Source of the DNA: Akkermansia muciniphila
GTDB lineage: Bacteria; Verrucomicrobiota; Verrucomicrobiia; Verrucomicrobiales; Akkermansiaceae
DNA length: 64,000 nucleotides
Assembly: GCF_002884975.1 (NCBI RefSeq)
Contig: NZ_PJKB01000001.1
Coordinates: 682,001 to 746,000, forward strand
Reading direction: 5' to 3'
Shown: piece by piece, positions 60,614 through 64,000 of the stretch
How positions within the stretch are numbered: the stretch's first letter is position 1
Layout: each line of letters starts with the position of its first letter
Translations under genes and position numbers: made by a program
The notes under the pieces: generated by a model
Databases searched by the model: none
What the model was told of the DNA's origin: nothing
What the model saw: only the letters and a program-made list of their open reading frames with translations

Positions 60614-61207
60614 ATGAAAGAACACTGGAAACTGATTCAGCAGCATCTGGGGCTGGATGCGGACGGCATCCCCGGCCCCCGGACGGCCCAGGCTCTGATG
60701 GAAAAACTGGAGATCTCCCAGCCGGAGCATTCCTGGCCCAGCCAGGAGGAGGTGCGCTCCGGAAAATCCATCTTCGGCCGGGCGGGGGATGAAAGCAACC
60801 TGACCAGCGTCAGGCTGCCCTACATCATGAGACTTGCGTGGGACAGGGACACGACCGTTTCCACCATGCGCTGCCACAAGCTGGTGGCGGAACCGCTCAC
60901 CCGCATTTTCCAGGCCACCCTGGACCATTACGGCATGGAGAAGGTGCGGGAACTGGGGCTGGACCTGTACGGCGGCTGCTTCAACAACCGCTCCATCATC
61001 GGCGGCAAGGCCACGTCCATGCATGCCTGGGGCATCGCCGTGGACATGGACCCGGACAGAAACGGCCTGAACATCCCTGCACCAAAAGCGGTACTGTCCG
61101 GACCGGAGTACGCGGCCTTCTGGCAGTTCGTGGAGGCGGAGGGGGCCGTATCCCTGGGGCGCGCACGGGATTACGACTGGATGCACTTCCAGTTCGCCAC
61201 CCTTTAA
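60614..61207 (+). CDS. M15-family peptidase with N-terminal peptidoglycan-binding-like segment
   Basis: 197 residues, no signal peptide. The first 40 residues (WKLIQQHLGLDADGIPGPRT) look like a reduced peptidoglycan-binding repeat. The catalytic part has SMHAWGIAVDMDPDRNGLN and DYDWMHFQFATL: His, Asp and His are the zinc ligands of the M15 (VanX/endolysin-like) fold. Members cut L-Ala-D-Glu or D-Ala-D-Ala bonds in peptidoglycan. The lack of a secretion signal suggests a phage-endolysin origin or lysis-type export, but no other phage gene is near. Confidence 0.82.
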   Translation: MKEHWKLIQQHLGLDADGIPGPRTAQALMEKLEISQPEHSWPSQEEVRSGKSIFGRAGDESNLTSVRLPYIMRLAWDRDTTVSTMRCHKLVAEPLTRIFQATLDHYGMEKVRELGLDLYGGCFNNRSIIGGKATSMHAWGIAVDMDPDRNGLNIPAPKAVLSGPEYAAFWQFVEAEGAVSLGRARDYDWMHFQFATL

Positions 61208-61217
61208 CCGGTGCGGC

Positions 61218-62219
61218 TTATTCCGTGCGCCAGCCCTCCTCCCAGCGGCGGCGGAGGGCTGCCCAGTCCAGCCCTTCCCCGCCATGCCCCAGGAAGGAGC
61301 GTTTTTTCAGTTCCCGGAAGTTTTCTCCGGGCAGATGGAGCAGCTCTCCCCGGTCATAGGCGTCCTGGTCGCACATGCCGTTAAAAACGGGAGTCCATTG
61401 CCAGCGGCGCACGCCCAGGTAATTCTTGAACGTATCCACCAGTTCCGTCGTGCAGTTGGCAGTGACGGTGTTGTAGTAACGCGGGCGTTCATGGAGGCTG
61501 TTGATTTTCTCCGCAAACCCCAGGAAGGCCTTTTTCAGGTTCTCCCTGTCTATGTTGATGCGGTACAGGTACATGTCCTCCTTCCGGTAGGTGGTGCGCA
61601 AGTCGAACAGGTCTTCCTCGTCCGCCAGAATGTAAATCACGTTGAACTGCTTGTAGAGGCCCGGGATGGTCCCCTGCTCCACCCCTTCCGGCAGGCGCGT
61701 CTCTACGGACAGGGCCAGATGCTTCCCATCCTCAAAGCCGAAGGAGAGCATGGTATGGGCCACAAATTCCATTCCGTCCCAGTGGCTCACGGCAAAGTCC
61801 AGCGTGGCCAGCTTGTCCAGGTCAAAGCGGCGCGTCACGTAGCGCACGTCAAAGTCCTGCTCCGTCCGGTAAACAAAGCTGCGCACGTCTTTCACCAGGA
61901 TTTCATTCCCGTTGATTTCCACGGCGGGCAGGCGGCTCCATGACGGCTGCCATTCCTTGCCGTTCGTCGCCGGAATGCACAGGTAATACACAAGCAGCAC
62001 GGCCAGCACACCCCAGGAGGCGCGCCAGAATACGGGCCGCTTCCTGCGGAAAACAAAAGCGCAGGCCATGGCGGCTACGTAAAGCCATACCAGAACGGCG
62101 CCGCCCCATACATTGTAAAACACCACCCCGGCCGCCCACACGGACAGGCCGAACCACGCCGAAAACATCAGGACACGGGCAGCTATCAGGCCCGCATGGC
62201 GCAGGGTTGGCAGGTGCAT
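61218..62219 (-). CDS. DUF4105-domain membrane protein
   Basis: 333 residues. Three hydrophobic segments at the N-terminus (ARVLMFSAWFGLSVWAAGVV; GGAVLVWLYVAAMACAFVF; WRASWGVLAVLLVYYLCIPA) are followed by a periplasmic part with the DUF4105 signature RYYNTVTANCTTELVDTFKN, whose Cys and surrounding residues suggest a papain-like fold. An earlier strand GMEFVAHTMLSFGFEDGKHL is also typical. Function unknown. It is convergent with the M15 gene (10 bp) and follows pheT with a terminator between. Confidence 0.82.
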   Translation of the reverse strand: MHLPTLRHAGLIAARVLMFSAWFGLSVWAAGVVFYNVWGGAVLVWLYVAAMACAFVFRRKRPVFWRASWGVLAVLLVYYLCIPATNGKEWQPSWSRLPAVEINGNEILVKDVRSFVYRTEQDFDVRYVTRRFDLDKLATLDFAVSHWDGMEFVAHTMLSFGFEDGKHLALSVETRLPEGVEQGTIPGLYKQFNVIYILADEEDLFDLRTTYRKEDMYLYRINIDRENLKKAFLGFAEKINSLHERPRYYNTVTANCTTELVDTFKNYLGVRRWQWTPVFNGMCDQDAYDRGELLHLPGENFRELKKRSFLGHGGEGLDWAALRRRWEEGWRTE

Positions 62220-62233
62220 GGAAGGTAAAAAGG

Positions 62234-62268
62234 AGGCCGCGCGTTCCGGTTCATGAAACGCGCGGCCT
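62234..62268 (-). terminator. Terminator of pheT
   Basis: 12-bp perfect stem AGGCCGCGCGTT/AACGCGCGGCCT, 11-nt loop; on the minus strand it is followed by CCTTTTTACC. Confidence 0.82.
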
Positions 62269-62277
62269 GTTGGGGGG

Positions 62278-64000
62278 TTATCTGAAGGAAAGGCCCTTTA
62301 CCTTGTCTGCCAGGACTTTCAGCACGCGCTGGTGCGCGGCGTCCACTTCCGCGGCCGTGAGGGTCTTGGCCGGGTCCCTGTACAGGAAGGTGTAGGCAAT
62401 GGATTTGCGGTCCGCCGGGAGCTTTTCACCGGAGGGGTCCGTGAATACGTCAAAGCAGGAGTAGCCGGCGAGCAGTTTTTCCCGTGCGGCTTCAATGGCC
62501 TTCACGATGTCCGCATTGGGCGTGGAGAGGGGCAGTTCCATGGCCGCGTCACGGGAGGAGCCGGGGAACTGGGGCAGTTCCGCGGCCTTCACGGGCGCGG
62601 TGAGGACTTCCTGCATCTTGCGCAGGTCCAGTTCCGCCACGTAAACGGGCTGGTCCAGGCCCAGCTCCCGGCAGCGCGCCAGGGACAGGCGGGCGAAGTA
62701 GCCGCAGGCCTTCCCGTCAAGCTGCACATCCGCCCCCAGGGCGGCCTGTTCGCGCGGTTTGGCGGGCGCCAGCGTAAAGCGGTGGCCCGGAGCCAGCGCT
62801 TCCATCACGGCCAGCAGGTCTTCAAAGGAGGCCTGTTCCGGCCTGGGGTCCGCCCAGGAGCGCGCCGTGCGGTCCCCGGAAACCAGGATGCCCAGGGTAT
62901 CCGTTTCAATGTCCCTGCCCTTGCCGCCGCCCGTATTGCGGAAGACGCGGCCAAGTTCAAAGAAGCGCAGGCCGGAGACGCCCTGGTTGCTGTTGCGCAC
63001 GGCGGCGGCAATCAGGCCAGGCGTGTGCGCGGGGCGCAGCACGGAGTGGTCCTCGCTGAGCGGCAGGGACACGCGGATGAGGTCACCGTCCTGAAGGGGG
63101 CGCAGGGGCAGCGCGTCCTTCACCTGGGCAATCGTGCCGTCAGCGGCTTCAGAGGCGATGAGCTTGATGGTCTGGGTTTCATAGAACCCCAGGGCCGCCA
63201 GCTTGCGGCGCAGGCCCATCTGGAAATTGTAGGCCACGTCTACCGGGGATTCCGTGACGAAGGGGCCGGAGAAGCGGGACGGAATGCCGTCCAGCCCGAA
63301 GACGCGCACGATTTCCTCCAGCAGGTCGCACGGGCGCGTAAGGTCCAGGCGGTGGGGGGGGATCAGCCAGCATTCCGGGGCGTCCGGGACCTGCATCAGG
63401 CCCAGCGCCGCCAGGATGCGCGCGCCTTCCTCATGCGAAATGGAACCGCCGGACATCTGGTCCAGAGCCTCCCAGGGAAGCTTCACGAAGCCCAGTTCAT
63501 TGGTCACCGCGGCACCCTTCCCCTGCTTCAGGGAAGCGAACGCGGAAACGGGGCCGTCCGGCTCCCCGCAGGAAGGCATGCAGGCATGGGCCGGATTCGC
63601 CACGGGGGCGCCGGCCACATACGTTTGGGAGGCCGTGCCGCCCGCCAGTTGGAGAATCAGTTCCACGGCCCGCACGGAACCACGCAACACGTTCCAGGCG
63701 GAGGTGCCGCGTTCAAAGCGGTAGGAGGAGTCGGAAGACAGGGCCAGCCTGCGGGACGTGGCGCGCACGGAGGAGGGCTTGAACCAGGCGGATTCCAGAA
63801 TGACGTCCGTAGTGGCGTCCGTCACGCCGCTTTCCTCCCCGCCCATCACGCCGCCGATGGCGAGCGCCTTGCCGGACTGGTCCGCAACGACCAGGTCCGT
63901 GCAGTTGAGGGTGTATTCCTGCCCGTCCAGGGCCTTGAAGGTTTCCCCTTCGTAGGCGGTGCGGGTGACGATGCCGCCCTGCACCTTCGCCGCGTCAAAC
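62278..64000 (-). CDS. pheT: Phenylalanine--tRNA ligase beta subunit (5' part outside window)
   Basis: 574 codons of the C-terminal part; the frame is open to the window edge. Visible parts are the B3/B4 region (VADQSGKALAIGGVMGGEES), the B5 domain (LTRPCDLLEEIVRVFGLDGI), the synthetase-like core (GLRRKLAALGFYETQTIKLI) and the C-terminal anticodon-binding ferredoxin fold (FPGSSRDAAMELPLSTPNAD; SIAYTFLYRDPAKTLTAAEV). The beta subunit carries editing and tRNA binding for PheRS. pheS would be expected upstream, outside the window. Confidence 0.96.
   Translation of the reverse strand, partial: FDAAKVQGGIVTRTAYEGETFKALDGQEYTLNCTDLVVADQSGKALAIGGVMGGEESGVTDATTDVILESAWFKPSSVRATSRRLALSSDSSYRFERGTSAWNVLRGSVRAVELILQLAGGTASQTYVAGAPVANPAHACMPSCGEPDGPVSAFASLKQGKGAAVTNELGFVKLPWEALDQMSGGSISHEEGARILAALGLMQVPDAPECWLIPPHRLDLTRPCDLLEEIVRVFGLDGIPSRFSGPFVTESPVDVAYNFQMGLRRKLAALGFYETQTIKLIASEAADGTIAQVKDALPLRPLQDGDLIRVSLPLSEDHSVLRPAHTPGLIAAAVRNSNQGVSGLRFFELGRVFRNTGGGKGRDIETDTLGILVSGDRTARSWADPRPEQASFEDLLAVMEALAPGHRFTLAPAKPREQAALGADVQLDGKACGYFARLSLARCRELGLDQPVYVAELDLRKMQEVLTAPVKAAELPQFPGSSRDAAMELPLSTPNADIVKAIEAAREKLLAGYSCFDVFTDPSGEKLPADRKSIAYTFLYRDPAKTLTAAEVDAAHQRVLKVLADKVKGLSFR

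Overview
The window reads as chromosomal DNA of a Verrucomicrobiota gut bacterium, most likely Akkermansia (A. muciniphila or a close relative). This is an inference from gene content: a cobalamin-dependent methylmalonyl-CoA mutase pair, class II ribonucleotide reductase, pyruvate phosphate dikinase, an N-acylglucosamine 2-epimerase family protein, a DUF4175/squalene-cyclase-like envelope operon, few clear Shine-Dalgarno sites and a GC-rich background. No database search was possible. No transposase, integrase, prophage or CRISPR array was seen.

Layout. 1-9.5 kb: the 3' end of an N-acylglucosamine 2-epimerase family gene, a para-aminobenzoate cluster (pabC-like and pabB on the minus strand, pabA divergent), an old-yellow-enzyme oxidoreductase, a TIGR02206-type membrane protein, a flavin-fold pyridoxamine-phosphate-oxidase-like protein, a YbaK deacylase, a YczE-like membrane protein fused to a cytidylate-kinase-like domain, and a tandem SGNH hydrolase. 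9.5-14.2 kb is the accessory part: AT-richer DNA with a pyrimidine-dimer glycosylase, a probable frameshifted ORF, a small HExxH protein, inverted repeats, tRNA-Ala(GGC), two small secreted proteins and a 1.47 kb gene-free stretch in front of metH. 14.2-22.4 kb carries aspartate-family metabolism: metH, a split ThrE-type exporter, tRNA-Gln(UUG), hom and lysC. 22.6-26 kb holds a twice-frameshifted pseudogene, a cysteine-less thioredoxin-fold lipoprotein, a second TIGR02206 paralogue and a secreted protein with a C-terminal discoidin-like domain.

26.5-46.1 kb is mostly core metabolism: nrdJ, a DUF5131 protein, aroE-mutY-aat as an overlapping operon, a four-helix-bundle gene bounded by 9-nt TGGAC/GTCCA arrays, ppdK, pgi, a Sel1-repeat protein, an RlmI-like methyltransferase and mutA-mutB. 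46.3-53.6 kb is a five-gene operon encoding a DUF4175-type membrane protein and four secreted proteins, including a squalene-cyclase-fold protein and two paralogues. 53.6-64 kb carries proC, tag, an ABC-2 permease, a possible winged-helix/nuclease-fold protein, a membrane-tethered kinase next to a uracil-glycosylase-fold protein, a tyrosine-phenol-lyase-like enzyme, an M15 peptidase, a DUF4105 protein and the 3' part of pheT.

Functional links: three cobamide-dependent enzymes (MetH, NrdJ, MutAB) lie within 32 kb, covering methionine synthesis, DNA precursor synthesis and the succinate-propionate route. MetH, Hom, LysC and the ThrE pair form an aspartate-family block. The most unusual items are the paired 9-nt inverted arrays with and without a gene between them, the HExxH gene in AT-rich DNA, the YczE-kinase fusion, the envelope operon and the gene-free region before metH.
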